64,000 nt of DNA from positions 375,923,392 through 375,987,391 of the forward strand of contig NC_081415.1 of the NCBI RefSeq assembly GCF_030272615.1, in the 5' to 3' direction. Made by a program: the position numbers and the translations under genes. The DNA comes from Cryptomeria japonica (lineage: Eukaryota; Streptophyta; Pinopsida; Cupressales; Cupressaceae). Under the pieces are notes generated by a model that was not told where the DNA came from, did no database searches, and saw nothing but the letters and a program-made list of their open reading frames with translations. Position 1 is the stretch's first letter; each line of letters starts with the position of its first letter. Shown here piece after piece: positions 13,122 to 28,300 of this stretch.

Positions 13122-16100
13122 GGTCCTCGTTTCAAAGCTTGTTCTTCAAAAGCCCTGATTTTGAAGTGTCAAAATCGGTGTTTTTAGGCACTACGAGCAT
13201 TCAAGGTGAGAGTCCTGATTCCGAAGCCACATTTGAAAACACGATTTTGAATGGTATCATGCTCCTAGGACCTTGTTTCAAATCTTGTGCCTTAAAAGCC
13301 CCACCTTCGGAGCACCAAAATCAGAGTTTGGAGGCACAACGTGCTTTCTGGAGTGTGAGTCCTAATTTTGGACCCACGGGCGTGAAAACACGATTTTGAC
13401 TGGCATCGTGCTCTTAGGACCTCGCTTCAGAGCTTGTGCCTCGAAAGACCCAGTTTCAAAGCATCAAAACTGGGGTTTGGAGGCACAACGAGCTTTAAGG
13501 GTACAATTTCTAATTCATGAGCCCTGGGTGTTAAAATGCGATTTTGACTGGTATTGTGCTCTTAGGACCTCATTTCAGAGCATGTTCCTCAAAAGAACTA
13601 GTTTTAGACTATCAAAATTGAGGTTCGGAAGCACAACAAGCTTTCGGGGCATGAGTTCCAATTCCTGAGCCGTGCACGTCAAAACATGATTTTGACTCGC
13701 ATCGTACTGTTAAGACCTTGTTTTAGAGCTTGTGCCTCGAAAGCCTTGGTTTTGGAGCGGAAAAATTAAAGTTTGGAGGCACAAGGAGCGTTCAGGGTGC
13801 GAGTTTTTATTTTGGAGTAGCAGGCATCAAGATGCAATTTTTATTGAAATGGTGCTCTTAGGACCTCATTTCAGAGCATCAAATTCGAGGTGTGGAGACA
13901 CAACGAGCATTCAAGGCTTGAGTTTTGATTATAGAGCCGTGGGCGTCAAAACAGGATTTTGACTGGCATCATGCTCTTGGGTCCTTATTTCGGAGCATGT
14001 GCCTCGAAAGGCCTGGTTACAAAGTGTCAAAATCGGGGTTTGGAGGCACAATGAGCATTCAAGGCGCAAGTCTTGATTCCTAAGTCATGGGCGTTAAAAC
14101 ATGTTTTTCACTTGCATTGTGCTCTTTGGACCTCATTTCAGAGTTTGTGCTGTGAAAGCCCCAATTTTGGAGCGTAAAAATTGATCTTTGGAGGGACAAT
14201 GAACATTTGAGTACGAGTCACAATTTCGGAACCGCGAGCGTCTCGAAAGCCCTGGTTTTGAAACATCAAAATTGAGGTTTAGAGGCACAACGAGCATTCA
14301 AGGCACAAGTCTCGATTCCAAAGCTATGGACGTTAAAACATGATTTTGACTAGCATCGTGCTCTTAGGACCTCGTCTCAAAGCTTGTGCCTTCGAAAGCA
14401 CTGGTTTTGAAGCGCCAAAATCAGGGTTTAAAGGCATAACAAGCTTTTGGGGTGCAAGTGTCGATTCTAGAGCCACAAGCATCAAAATATGATTTTGACT
14501 GGCATTGTGCTCTTAGGACCTCATTTCGGAGCTTGTGTCTTGAAAGCTTTGGTTTTAGAGCGTCAAAATTAATCTTTGGAGGCACAATAAGATTTTGGGG
14601 CACGAGTCTCAATTCCTAAGCCGTGGGTGTCAAAATGCGATTTTGACTGGCATCGTGCTCTTTGGACCTCATTTTGAAGTTTGTGCCTTGAAAGCACTAG
14701 TTTTGGAGCATCAAAATTAGGGTTTGGAGGTGCCATGAGTTTTCGAGGTGCGAGACTTGATTCCGAAGATGCGAGCGTCAAAAGGCAATTTTGACTGGAA
14801 TAGTGCTATAAGGACTTTGTTTCAGAGCATGTGCCTTGAAAGCCTCAGTTTTAGAGCGTTAAAATCGATGTTTAGAGGCACAGCGAGCTTTCGAGGCATG
14901 AATCTAGATTCTAGAGCTGAGGGCATCAAAATGCGATTTCACTGGCATTGTTCTCTTAAGACCTCATTTCAGAGGTTTCGGGGTGCGAGTCCCCATTCCA
15001 TAACTATAGGCATCAAAATGTGGTTATGACTAGTATCGTTCTCTTAGGAACTCATTTCGGAGCTTGTGCCTCAAAAGCCCTGGTTTTGGAGCGTCAAATC
15101 AGGGTTTGGAGGCACAATAAGCTTTCAGGGTGCGAGTCACGATTTCGAAACCACGGGTGTCAAAACATGATTTTGACTAGCATCGTGCTTTTAGGACCTG
15201 ATTTCAAAGTTTGTGCCTCAAAATCCCCTATTTCAGAGCATCAAAATCAAGGTTTGGAGGCCCATCAATATTTTGGGGTGTGTGTTCCGATTTCAGAGCT
15301 GAAGGCATCAAAACACGATGTTGATTAGCATTGTGCTCTTAGAACCTCATTTCGCAACTTGCGTCTTGTAAACCCTGATTTCAGAGCATCAAAATTAGGG
15401 TTTGGAGGAACAACGAGCTGTCAGGGCGCGAGTGCGGATTCTAGATCTGCGAGCATCAAAATGTGATTTTGACTAGCATAGTACTCTTAGGACTTTGTTT
15501 TGGAGCTTGTGCCTCGTAAGTGCCAATTTTAGAGCGTCAAAATCGAGGTTTGGTGGCACAATGAGCTTTCGGGGTGCGAGTCCTGATTCCAGACTCGCGA
15601 TTGTCAAAACGTGATTTTGATTGGTATTGTGCTCTTTGGACCTCATTTTGGAGCTTGTGCCTTGAAAGCCTCGATTTCAAATCTTCAAAATTGGGGTTTG
15701 GAGGCACAACAAGTATTCGGGGCGTGAGTCATGATTTTGTAACCGCAGGTGTCAAAACGCGCTTTTAACTAGAATCATGCTCTTAAGACCTCCTTTTGAA
15801 GCTTGTGCATTGAAAGCCCCAGCTTTGCAGCTTCAAAATCAGAATTTGGAGACACAACAAGCATTCTGGGCACAAATCCCAATTTTGAAGTCACCAATGT
15901 CAAAACGTGATATTGACTAGAATTGTGCTCTTACGACCTTATGTTAGAGCTTTTGCATTGAAATCCAAAGTTTTGGTGTGTCAAAATTGGGGTTTGAAGG
16001 CACAACAAGCTTTTGGGGGTGCGTGTTGAGATTCCAAAACCACGAGCATCAAAATGCGATTTGGACAAGCATCCTACTCTTAGGATCTCGTTACGGAGCT

Positions 16101-19100
16101 TGTACCTTGAAAGCCCTAGTTTTAGAGCGTCAAAATTGGCATTTGGAGGCAGAACGAACTTTCAGAGCACGAGTCTCGACGCCTAGCTTGTTCCTTAAAA
16201 GCCCTGGTTCCAGAGTGTCAAAATTGGGGTTTCAAGGCACAGTGAGATTTCGGGGCATAAGTCCCTATTCTAGATGCGAGATCAAATTTTTTAGCATCAA
16301 ACTTGGGGTTTGGAAGCACAATGACCTTTTGGGACGCGAGTCCCAATTTTGGAGCAGTGAGTGTTAAAACATGAGTTTGACTAGCATCGTGCTCTTATGA
16401 ACTTGTTTTGGAGCTTGTGCTTCGAAAGCCCCAGTTTTAGAGCATCAAAATTGCGATTTGGAAGAACAACGAATATTCGGGGCGCGAGTCACGATTCCAA
16501 AACTGTGAGAAACAAAATGCGATTTTGACTGGCATCGTGCTCTTAGGACCTCGTTTCGGAGCTTCTGTCTCAAAAGCCTCGGTTTCAGATTGTCAAAATT
16601 GAGGTTTGGAGGCACAATGAGCTTTTGGAGTGCGGGTCCCCATTTGAAAGCCGCGGGCGTCAAAACGTGATTTTCACTCGCATTGTGCTCTTAGGACCTC
16701 ATTTCAAAACTTGTGCCTCGAAATCCCTGATTTTAGACTCTCAAAATTGGGTTTTGGAGGTACAACAATCTTTCGGGGGTACGAAACCTGATTCCAGAGC
16801 AGCAGGCATCAAAACACGATTTTGACAAACATCGTGCTCTTAGGACTTCATTTTGGAGCTTGTGCCTCGAAAGCTCCAATTTCGGATTGTGAAAATCAAG
16901 GTTTGGAGGCAAAACGAGCTTTCAGAGCATGAGTCTTGATTCTTGAGACATGGATGTCAAAATGTGATTCTAACTAGTATCATGCTCTTAGGACCTCATT
17001 TCATATCTTGTGCCTCAAAAGTCCTGGTTTCAAAGCATCAAAATCGGGGTTTGGAGGCACAACGAGCATTCAAAGTGCGAGTCCCAATTTTGGAGCTGTG
17101 GGCATCAAAACGCAATTTTGACTCGCATCATGCTCTTAGGAGCTCATTTCGTCACTTGTGCCTTGAAATCCCTAGTTTTGGAGCACCAAAATCGGGGTTT
17201 GGAAGCAAAACAAGCATTTGGGGCGTGAGTTTCGATACTAGAGCCACAACCATCAAAATCAACGTTTGTAGGCACAACGATTATTCGAGATGCGAGTCCC
17301 AATTTTGGAGCTGTGGGTGTCAAAATGTGATTTTGACTAGGATCATGCATTTAGGACCTCATTTCAGAGCTTGTGCTTCGAAAGCCCCGGTTTTGGAGTG
17401 TCAAAATCAGGGTTTGGAAGCACAACGATGATTTAGACCGCGAGTCATGGTTTTAGAGCCGTAGGTGTCAAAACATGCTTTTGACAAGCATCATGCTCTT
17501 AGGATCTCGCTTTGGAGCTTTTTCCTTGAAGGCACCTTTTATAGAGCCTAGAAATTGGGGTTTGGAGGCAGAATGAGCATTCGGGTCGCGAGTCTTGATT
17601 CGAAACCCATGGTTTGGAGACACAACGAGCTTTCAGGGCACAAGTCTCAATTTTGAAGCCGAGGGCATCACAATGCAATTTTAATTGGCATCATTCTCTC
17701 AGGATCTCATTTTGGATCTTGTGCCTTGATATCCCTGGTTTCAGAGCATCAAAATCATGGTTTGGAGGCACAACGAGCTTTTGGGGCATGAATCGCGATT
17801 CTTGAGATGTGGCCGTCAAGATGTGATTTTGACTGGCATCTTGGTCTTAGGACCTCATTCTGCAGCTTGTGCCTCAAAAGCCTCGGTTTCAAAGTGTCAA
17901 AATTGGGGTTTTGAGGCACAATGAGCATTTAGGGTGTGAGTCCTAGTTCCAGAGCCACAACAAGTTTTCCGGGTGTGAGTCCTAGTTCTAGAGCCGCGGG
18001 CATCAAAAGGTTATTTCACAGAAATTGTGCTCTTAGAACCTCGTTTTGGAGCTTGTGCCTCCAAAGCCTCTTTTTTAGAGCGTGAAAATTGATGTTTGGA
18101 GGCACAACCAACTTTCAGGGCACGAGTCCAGATTACAGAGCCACAAGCATCAAACCATGATTTTGACTATCATTGTGCTCTTAGGAGCTCATTTTAGAGC
18201 TTGTGCCTCGAAAGCCCCGGTTTCAGAGCTTCAAAATTGTGGGTTTGCAAGCACAACAAGCATTCAAGGTGCGAGTCTTGATTCCAAAGCCAAGATTGTC
18301 GAAACGCGATTTTGATTGACATCATGCTTGTAGGACCTCATTTCAAAGCTTATCCCTTGAATACCCCAATTTCAGATTGTCAAAATCAAGGTTTGGAGGC
18401 CCAATGAGCATTCAGAGTATGAGTCCCGATTCTAGAGCCGAAAGTGTCAAAACATGATTTTGACTGGCATCGTACTCTTAGGACCTTGTTTCAAAACATG
18501 TGCTTTGAAAGCCCCGATTTCAGAGCATCAAAATTGGCGTTTGGAGGCACAACGAGCTTTCAGGGCATGAGTCCAAATTTCAGAGCAGCGGGCGTCAAAA
18601 CACAATTTTGACAGGCATCATGCTCTTAGGACCTTGTTCCGGAGCTTGTCCCGAGAAAGCCATAGTATCGGAGCGTCAAAATTGAGCTTTGGAGGCACAA
18701 TGAGCATTCGGGATGCGAATCCCAATCCCAAAGTTGTGGGCATCAAAATGCAATTTTGACTGGTATCGTGCTCTTAGGATTTTGTTTTGAAGCTTATACC
18801 TTGAAATCCCTGATTTGAGAGCATCAAAATCGAGGTTTGGAGGCACTACGAACTTTCAGGGTGGAAGTCCTGATTTTGGAGTGGAAGACGTGAAAACATG
18901 ATTTTGACTGGCATCGTGCTCTTAAGACCTTGTTTCAAAGGTTGTGCCTCGAAAGCCCCGATTTCAGAGCATCAAAATCAGAGTTTGGAGGCACAACGAG
19001 TTTTCGGCGAGCGAGTCTCGATTCTAGAGTCGTGGGCATCAAAACAAGATTTTGGCTTGCATATTGCTCATATGACCTTGTTTCGTAGCTTAAGTCTCGA

Positions 19101-22100
19101 CAACAATGGTATTGGAACGTCAAAATTTTTGTTTAAAGGCACAATGAGCTTCGGGGATGTGAGTCTAGATTTCATAGTTGCGGGTGTCAAAATGTGATTT
19201 TGACTGGCATCGTGCTCTTAGGATCTCGTTTCGGAGCTTGTGTCACGAAAGCCTAGTTTTGGAGCATCAAAATCTAGGTTTGGAGTCACAACAAGCTTTT
19301 GGGCGTGAGTCCCTATTTCAGAGCTGAGGTCTTCAAAATGTGATTTTGGCTAGCATCATGCTCTTAAGACCTCATTTCGGAGCTTGTGCCTTGAAATCCT
19401 TGGTTTCGGAGCATCAAAATCAAGATTTGCAAGCAGAATGAGATTTTGGGGTGTGAGTTCCTATTTTGGAGGCGGGGGCATCAAAACATGACTTTTACCG
19501 ACATCGTGCCTTTAGGACCTCATTTTGGTGTTTGTGCCTCGAAGGCACTGGTTTGGGAGCATCAACGTTGGGGTTTGGAGGCACAAGCTTTTGGGGTGGG
19601 ACTCCCGATTTCAGAGTGGTGGTTGTAAAAATGCAATTTTGATTGGTATCGTACTCTTAGGACCTCATTTTGGATCTTGTTCCTCGAAAGTCCTGGTTTT
19701 GGAGTGTCAAAATCTGAGTTTGGCCACATGACAACATTTTGGGGGTGGGAGTCATGATTCTGAAGCCATAGGCGTCAAAACATGATTTTCATTAACATCG
19801 TGCTCTGAGGACCTCATTTCGAAGTGTGTGCCTTGAAAGACCCAATTTAGGAGCATCAAAATTGGGGTTTTAAGGCACAACAAGCATCTGAGGTGCGAGT
19901 CCCAATTGCCATGTTGTGATTATTAAAACATGATTTTGACTAGCATCGTGCTCTTAGGACCTTGTTTCACAAGTTGTACCTTTAAAGCCTCAGTTTCAGA
20001 GCATCAAAATCTGTGTTTGGAGACATAACGAGGTTTAAGGGCATGAGTGCGGATTTCGGAGCTACGAGCAACAAAATACAATTTTTACTAGCATTGTGCT
20101 GTTAGGAGCATTGTGACTCGAAAGCCCTTGTTTTGGAGCATCAAAATCAGGGCTTGGTGGCACAACATGCATTCGGGGCACGAGTCCAAATTCTAGAGTC
20201 CTGGGTGTCAAAACCTGATTTTAATTGGCATCGTGCTATGAGGACCTTGTTTCAGAGCTTGTGCCTTGAAAACCCCAATTTCAGAGCGTCAAAATCAGGC
20301 TTTGGAGTTACAATGATCTTTCAGGGTGGGAGTCCTAATTTTGGAGCTGCGAGTGTCAAAACACGATTTTAACTAGTATAGCGCTCTTAGGACCTCATTT
20401 CGGAGCTTGTGCCTCAAAAGCATTGGTTTCAGATCATCAAAATCGGGTTTGGAGGCACAACGAGCTTTTAAGGTGCGAGTCACGATTTTGGAGCTACGGG
20501 CATCAAAATGCGATTTTTACTGGTATCGTGTTATTAGGACCTCATTTTGGAGCTTGTGCCTCGAAAGCCCTGGTTTTCTAGTGTCAAAATTGAGGTTTGG
20601 AGGTACAATGATTATTCAGGGCGTGACTGAGGTTTGGAGGTACAATGATTATTCAGGGCGCGACTCATGATTCTAGAATTGTGGGCATCAAAACGCAATT
20701 TTTCCTGGCATTGTGCTCTTAGGACCTTTTTTCAAAGCTTGTCCCTTGATAGCCAGAGGTTTCAGAGCATCAAAATCAGGGTTTGGAGGCACAACGAGCT
20801 TTTCGAGCAAGAGTTCAGATTTTGCCGCAGGCATCAAAACATGATTTTGATAAGCATCATGCTCTTAGGACCTTGTTTCAGAGCTTGTGCCTTGAAATGC
20901 TCAGTTTCAGAGCGTCAAAATTGGGGTTTCGAGGCAAAATGAGCTTTCGGGGCACGAGTTCCTTTTCCAGAGCCATGGGTGTCAAAACACAATTTTGACT
21001 GCAATTGTGTTCTTAGGACCTCATTTTAAAGATCATGCCTTGAAAGCCACAGTTTCAGAGCATCAAAATCAAGGTTTGGAGGCAGAATGAGCATTCGAGG
21101 CGCGAGTCACGATTTCGAAACCGCGAACGTTAATGCGATTTTGCATGGCATCGTGCTCTTATGACCTTCTTTCGAAGCTTGTGCCTTGAAAGCCCCAATT
21201 TCAAAGCATCGAAATCAAGGTTTGGAGGCACAACAAGCTTTCCATGTGCAAGTCCTGATCCTGGAGCCATGGGCGTCAAAACACAATTTTGACTGGCATA
21301 GTGCTCTGAGGACCTTGTTTCGTAGCTTGTGCATTGAAAACGCTGGTTTTAGAGCATGAAAATCGATGTAAGGAGGCACAATGAGATTTCAGGTGTGCGA
21401 GTCTGGATTCCATAGCTATGGGCATCAAAACACAATCTTGACTGGCATTGTGCTCCTAGAGCCTCGTTTCAAAGCTTGTACCTCGAAAACCCCAGTTTCA
21501 GAGTTTCAAAATTGAGGTTTGTTGGCACAATGAGATTTTGGAGCACGACCCTTGATTTCGGACTCGTGGACGTCAAAACACAATTTTCACTAGCATCATG
21601 CTCTTAGGAAATCATTTCAGGGCTTGTGACTCAAAATCCCCAGATTCATAGCGTCAAAATTGACGTCTGGAGGCACAACGAGCATTTGGGGTGCGAGTCC
21701 CAATTTTGAAGCCATGGGCGTCAAAACATGATTTTGACTCCCATCATGCTCTCAGGTCCTCAATACAAAGCTTGTACCTCGAAAGCTCTGGTTTCAGAGC
21801 ATCAAAATTAGGGTTTGGAGGTATAATGAGCATTCAAGGTGTTACTCGCTATTCCAGAGTCCTTGGTGTGGAAACACGATTTTGACTTCAATCGTGCTTT
21901 TAGGTCCTCGTTTTGGAGCTTGTGCCTCAAAATCCTCGGTTTCAGAGTGTCAAAATTGAGGTTTGGAGGCACAACAAGCATTTGAAGCGTGAGCTTCGAT
22001 TCTGGAGCTTCGAGCATCAAAAAACAATTTTGACTGGCATCATGCTCTTAGGACCCTGTTTCGGAGGTGGTGCCTCAAAGCCTCAATTTTGGAGCGTCAA

Positions 22101-22300
22101 AATTGGGGTTTGGAGGCACAAAAAACATATGGGGTGTGAGTCCCAATTCTAGAGCCATGAGCATCAAAATGCAATTTTGACTCTCATCGTGCTCTCAGAG
22201 TATTAAAATCGTAGTTTGGTGGCACAAGCGTTCGGGGCGTGAGTCCTAATTCTAGAGGCGCAGGTGTCAAAACATAATTTTGATTGGCATCATGCTCTTA
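13122..22300 (+). repeat. Higher-order repeat copy B (9179 bp)
   Basis: Same ordered diagnostic monomers as copy A: anchor at 13122, gtgtggagacacaa at about 13889, gagtacgagtcac at about 14209, aagtcacc at about 15887, cgcctagcttgttcc at about 16180, acccatggtttggagac at about 17606, and the gcctttagg variant at about 19508. The spacing matches copy A exactly (2763 bp) from the first anchor to the aagtcacc monomer. A 37-bp tandem duplication at 20592-20665 is private to this copy. Confidence 0.8.
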
Positions 22301-25300
22301 GGTTCTCATTTCAGAGCTTGTGCCTCGAAACCCCTAGTTTTGAAGTGTCAAAATCATGGTTTTTAGGCACAATTAGCATTTGGAGTGAGAGTCCCGATTT
22401 CGCAGCCACGGGCCTGAAAACATGATTTTGAATGGCATCGTGCTCCTAGGACCTCATTTTGGAGCTTGTGCCTTGAAAGCCACAGTTTCAGAGCATCAAA
22501 ATCAGGGTTTGGAGGCACAATGAGCTTTTTGGAGTGTGAGTCCTAATTTCGGAGCTACAAACATCAAAACGTGAGTTTGACTGGCATTGTGCTCTTAGGA
22601 CCTCGTTTCAGAGCATCTTCCTCAAAAGAACTAGTTTCAGAGTGTCAAAATCAAGGTTTGGCTACACAATGAACTTTCGGGGCATGAGTTCTGATTTCTT
22701 ATTTGTACACGTCAAAACATGATTTTGACTTGCATCATGCTATTAGGACCTCGTTTTAGAGCTTGTGCCTTGGAAGCCTCAGTTTCAGAGCGTAAAAATT
22801 AAGGTTTGGAGGCACAATGAGCATTCAGGGTGCCATTTCTAATTATGGAGTCGTGGGCATCAAAATGCGATTTTCACTAAAATGATGCTCTTAGGACCTC
22901 GTTTTGGAGCTTTTGCCTTGATAGCCCCTATTTCAGAGCATTGAAATCATGGTGTGGAGACACAACGAGTATTTGAGGCATGAGTCCCAATTCCATAGCC
23001 GCAAGCGTCAAAAGGCGATTTTGACTGGCATCGTGGTCTTAGGTCCTAGTTTCAGAGATTGTGTCTCGGAAGCTCTGGTTATGGAGTGCCAAAGTTAGGG
23101 TTTGGAGGCACAATGAGCATACAAGACGCGAGTCTTGATTCCTAATCCATGAGCGTCAAAACTCGATTTTCACTAGCATCCTGCTCTTTGGATGTCGTTT
23201 CAGAGTTTGTGCCATGAAAGTGCTGATTTTGGAGCGTAAAAATCAGTCTTTGGAGGGGAAATGAGAATTCAAGTATGAATCACGATTCTGGAATCATGGG
23301 TGTCAGAACATGATTTTGACTGGCATTGTGCTCTTAGGACCTCATTTTAGAGCTTGAGCCTCAAAAGCCTTGGTTTCAGAGCGTCAAAATTGGGGTTTGG
23401 AGGCGCAAGGAGCATTCAGAGTGCAAGTCCCAATTGCAAAGCCGCTGATGTCAAAACATGATTTTGACTAGCATCGTGCTCTTAGGACCTCGTCTCGGAG
23501 CTTGTGCCTTGAAACCTCTAGTTTCAAATCGTCAAAATTGAGGTTTGGAGGCACAACGAGCTTTTGGGTCACAAGTTTTGATTCCAGAGCTGCGAGCATC
23601 AAAATATCATTTTGACTGGCATCGTGCTCTTAGGACCTCATTTTGGAGCTGCCTCGAAAGCTTTGGCTTCAGAGCATCAAAATCAAGGTTTGGAGGCACA
23701 AAAAGCTTTCGAGGTATAAGTCTCTATTCCTAAGTTGTGGGCATCAAAATGCGATTTTGACTGGCATCGTGCTCTTTGGACCTCATTTCAGATTTAGTGC
23801 CTTGAAAGCATCAGTTTTGGAGCATCAAAATCAGGGTTTGGATGCACCACGAGTTTTTGAGGTGCGAGACCTGATTCTAAAGTTGCAGGCGTCAAAAGGC
23901 AATTTTGATTGGCATTGTGCTATTAGGACCTAGTTTCAAAGCTTGTGCCTTGAAAGCCTCAGTTTTGGAGGCACAACGAGCTTTCAAGGTATGAATCTAG
24001 ATTCTAGAGTAACGGGGATCAAAAAAGCAATTTTCACTGGCATCATGATCTTAGGACCTCATTTAAGAGCTTGTGCCTCGAAAGTCATGGTTTCAAAGTG
24101 TCAAAATCAGGGTTTCGAGGCACAACAAATATTCAGGGTGTGAGTTCTAATTATAGAGCCGTTAGTGTCAAAACATGATTTTGACTGGCATCATGCTCTT
24201 AGGACCTCATTTTGGAGCTTGTGCCTCAAAAACCCCAGTTTCAGAGCGTCTAAATTAGGGTTTGGAGGCACAAAGAAATTTTGAGGTGCGAGTCTCGATT
24301 TCGAAGCCATGAGCATCAAAACATGATTTTGACTGGAATCGTGATCTTAGGACTTCATTTCGGAGCTTGTACCTCGAAAGAACCGGTTTTTGAGCTTCAA
24401 AATTGTGGTTTGGAGCCACAATGAGATTTTGGGGTGCGAGTCCCCATTCCATAACTGCGGGTCTCAAAATGTGATTATGACTAGTATCATTCTCTTAGGA
24501 ACTAATTTTGGAGCTTGTGCCTCGAGCCCTAGATTTGAGGCATCAAAATCAGGGTTTGGAGGCACAATGAGCTTTTGGGGCGCGAGTCACAATTTTGAAA
24601 CCACGGGTGTCAAAACCCAATTTTGACTAGCATCATGCTTTTAGGACCCGATTTCAGAGTTTGTGCCTTGAAAGCCCTTGTTTTAGAGTGTCAAAACCAA
24701 GGTTTGGAGGCCCATTGAGCTTTCAGGGCACAAGTTTTGATTTCGGAGTTGAAGGCACCAAAACACGGTTTTGATTGGCATTTTTCTCTTAGATCCTCAT
24801 TTCGCAACTTGTGCCTCGAAAACCCTAGTTTTAGAGCATCAAAATCAAGGTTTGGAGGCACAACGATCTTTCAGGTCGCGAGTGCCAATTCCGGAGCCAC
24901 GAGCATCAAAATTTGATTTTGACTGGTATAGTGCTCTTAGGACGTCATTTTGGAGCTTGTGCCTTGAAAGTGCCAATTTCAGAGTGTCAAAATTGGGGTT
25001 TACAGGCACAATGAGCTTTTAGGGTGCAAGTCCCAATTCCAGAGCCGTGGACATCAAAATGCAATTTTGACTGGTAGCGATTTGGAGCTTTAAAATTAGG
25101 GTTTGCAGGCACAATGAGTATTCAGGATGCGAGTCATGATTTTGGAACCGTGGGTGTAAAAATGTGATTTTGATTAGAATCATTCTCTTAGGACCTCCTT
25201 TCGTAGCTTGTGCTTTGAAAGCCTTGGCTTTGTAGCATCAAAATCGGGGTTTGGAGGCACAACAAGTGTTCTGGGCACGAGTTTTGATTTCAAAGTCACC

Positions 25301-28300
25301 AGCATCAAAACATGATATTGACTGGCATCATGCTCTTAGGACCTTGTTTCAGAGCTTTTACATTGAATGCCCCAATTTTGTTGTGTCAAAATCAGGGTTT
25401 GAAGGCACAACGAGCTTTTGGGTGTGTGTGTCTGGATTCCAAAACCACGAGCATCAAAACAAGATTTTGACTGGTATCCTTCTCTTAGGACCTCATTTCA
25501 GAGCTTGTGGCTTGAAAGCCCTAGTTTCAGAGCGTCAAAATTGGCATTTGGAGGCACAATGAACTTTCGGAGCACGAGTCCCGATTCCTAGCTTGTTCCT
25601 CAAAAGCCCTGGTTTAGAGCATCAAAATTGGGATTTTAAGGTGCAATGATATTTTGGGGCATGAGTCCCTATTCTAGATGCGAGATCGAATTTTAGAGCA
25701 TTAAAATCAGGGTTTGGAGGCACAACAATTTTTGGGGGCACAAGCCCCAATTTTGGAGCAGCGAGTGTCAAAATGTGATTTTGACTAGCATCATGCTCGT
25801 AGGACCTCATTTTGGAGCTTGTGCCTCAAAAGGCCCAGTTTTAGAGAGTCAAAATAGAGGTTTGGAAGCATAATGAACATTCGGGGCGCGAGTCACGATT
25901 GTAGAACCAATGGCAAAAACACGTGAATTTGACTGGCAACGTACTCTTAGGACCTCATTTCAGAGCTTGTGCCTCAAATGCCTCAGTTTCAAAGTGTCAA
26001 AATTGAGGTTTGAAAGTAAAACATGATTTTGACTGGCATCGTGCTCTTAGGACCCCATTTCGAAGCTTGTGCTCCGAAAGCCCCGATTTTAGACCATCAA
26101 AATTGGGGTTTGGAGGTACAATGAGCTTTCGAGGGTACAAAACTTGATTCCAAAGCTGTGGACATCAAAACATGATTTTGACAAACATTGTTCTCTTAGA
26201 ACTTCATTTCGGAGCTTGTGCCTCGAAAGCTCTAGTTTTGAATTGTGAAAATTAGGTTTTTTAGGTAAAATGAGCTTTTAGGGCACAAGTATTGATTCCT
26301 GAGCCATGGGAATCAAAAAATGATTTTGACTAGCATCATGCTCTTAGGACCTCATTTCTTAGCTTGTGGCTTAAAAGCCTTGGTTTCAGAGCATCAAAAT
26401 CGAGGTTTGGAGGCACAATGAGCATTCAAAGTGCGAGTCCCAATTTCGGAGCCAAGGGCGTCAAAACCCAATTTTAACTGGCATCATGCTCTTAGGAGCT
26501 CATTTTGGAGCTTGTGCCTTGAAAGACCCAATTTCAGAGCATTAAAATCAGGGTTTGGAGGTAAAATGAGTATTCGAGGCATGAGTCTTGATACTAGAGC
26601 CATGGGCGTCAAAATCGGGGTTTGTAGGCACAACGATTATTCGAGACGTGAGTCCCGATTCTGGAGCTGTGAGCGTCAAAACCTAATTTTGACTAGCATC
26701 ATGTACTTAGCACCTCATGTCAAAGCTTGTGCTTCGAATGCCCCAGTTTTGGAGCATCAAAATCAGGGTTTGCAAGCACAACGATGATTCAAACCATGAG
26801 TCATGGTTTCAGAGCCGCGGGTGTCAAAACACGATTTTGACTGGCATCACGCTCTTAGGACTTCACTTCAGAGCTTGTGCCTCAAAGGCACCTACTTGTG
26901 CCTCAAAGGCATGTTTTACAAAGTGTACAAATCGGGGTTTGGAGGCACAACAAGCATTCGAGGTGCAAGTTTCGATTTTAGACCCATGGTTTTGAGACAC
27001 AACGAGATTTCACGACACGAGTCCTAATTTCGGATTCGTGGGCATGAAAACACAATTTTTACTTGAATCGTGCTCTGAAGATCTCATTTTTTAGCTTCTT
27101 CCTTGATACCCTTGGTTTTGGAGCATCAAAATCATGTTTTGGAGAGACAATGAGCTTTCGGGGCATGAATCTCGATTCCTGAGCTGTGGCCGTGAAAACA
27201 CTATTTTAACTGGTATCGTACTCTTAGGACCTCATTCCACAGCTTGTGCCTCAAAAGCCACAGTTTCAAAGTGTGAAAATAAGGGTTTGGAGGAATAGTG
27301 AGCATTCGGGGTGCGAGTCCTAATTTCGGAGCCACAACGAGTTTTTGAGGTGCAAGTCCTGATTGTAGAGTCGCAGGCGTCAAAAGGATATTTTCACTAG
27401 CATTGTTCTCTTAGCACCTCATTTTGGAGCTTGTGCCTCCAAAGGCTCAGTCTTGGAGCATGAAAATTAGTGTTTGGAGACACAACTAGCTTTTAGGGCA
27501 ATGAGTCCAGATTATAGAGCCGCGGTCATCAAAACACTATTTTGACTAGCATTGTGTTCTTTGGAGCTCGCTTTAGAGCTTGTGCCTCGAAAGCCCTAGT
27601 TTCAAAGCATCAAAATCATGGGTTTGCAGGCAAAATGAGCATTTAGGGTGCGAATCCTGATTCTAGAGCCATGGGTATCAAAACATGATTTTGATCGGCA
27701 TCATGCTCATAGGAACTCGTTTCGGAGCCTGTCAAAGGAATACCCCAGTTTTGAAGCATCAAAATCAGGGTTTGGAGGCACAACGAGCAATCAGGGCATG
27801 AGTCTCGATTCTAGAGCTGCAAGCATGAAAACATGATTTTGAATGGCATCATGCTCTTAGGACCTCATTTCAAAACATGTGCCTTGAAAGCCCAAATTTC
27901 AGAGCTTCAAAATTGACGTTTGGAGGCACAACGAGCTTTCAAGGCACAAGACCAGTGGGCGTCAAAACATGATTTTGAAAGGCATCATGCTCTTAGGACC
28001 TCATTTTAGAGCTTGTGCCAAAAAAGCCCTAGTACCAGAGCATTAAAATTGAGCTTTGGAGGCACAATGAACATTCGGGATGCAAATCCCAATTCCAGAG
28101 CCGTGGGAATCAAAACGCAATTTTGACTGGCATCGTGCTCTTAGGATCTTATTTCGAAGCTTGTGCCTTGATACCCCCGATTTTAGAGCATCAAAATAAA
28201 GGTTTGGAGGCAAAACAAACTTTTGGGGTGCAAGTCTTGATTCGGGAGCTGAAGTCGTCAAAACACAATTTTGACTGGCATCATGCTCTTAGGACCACAT

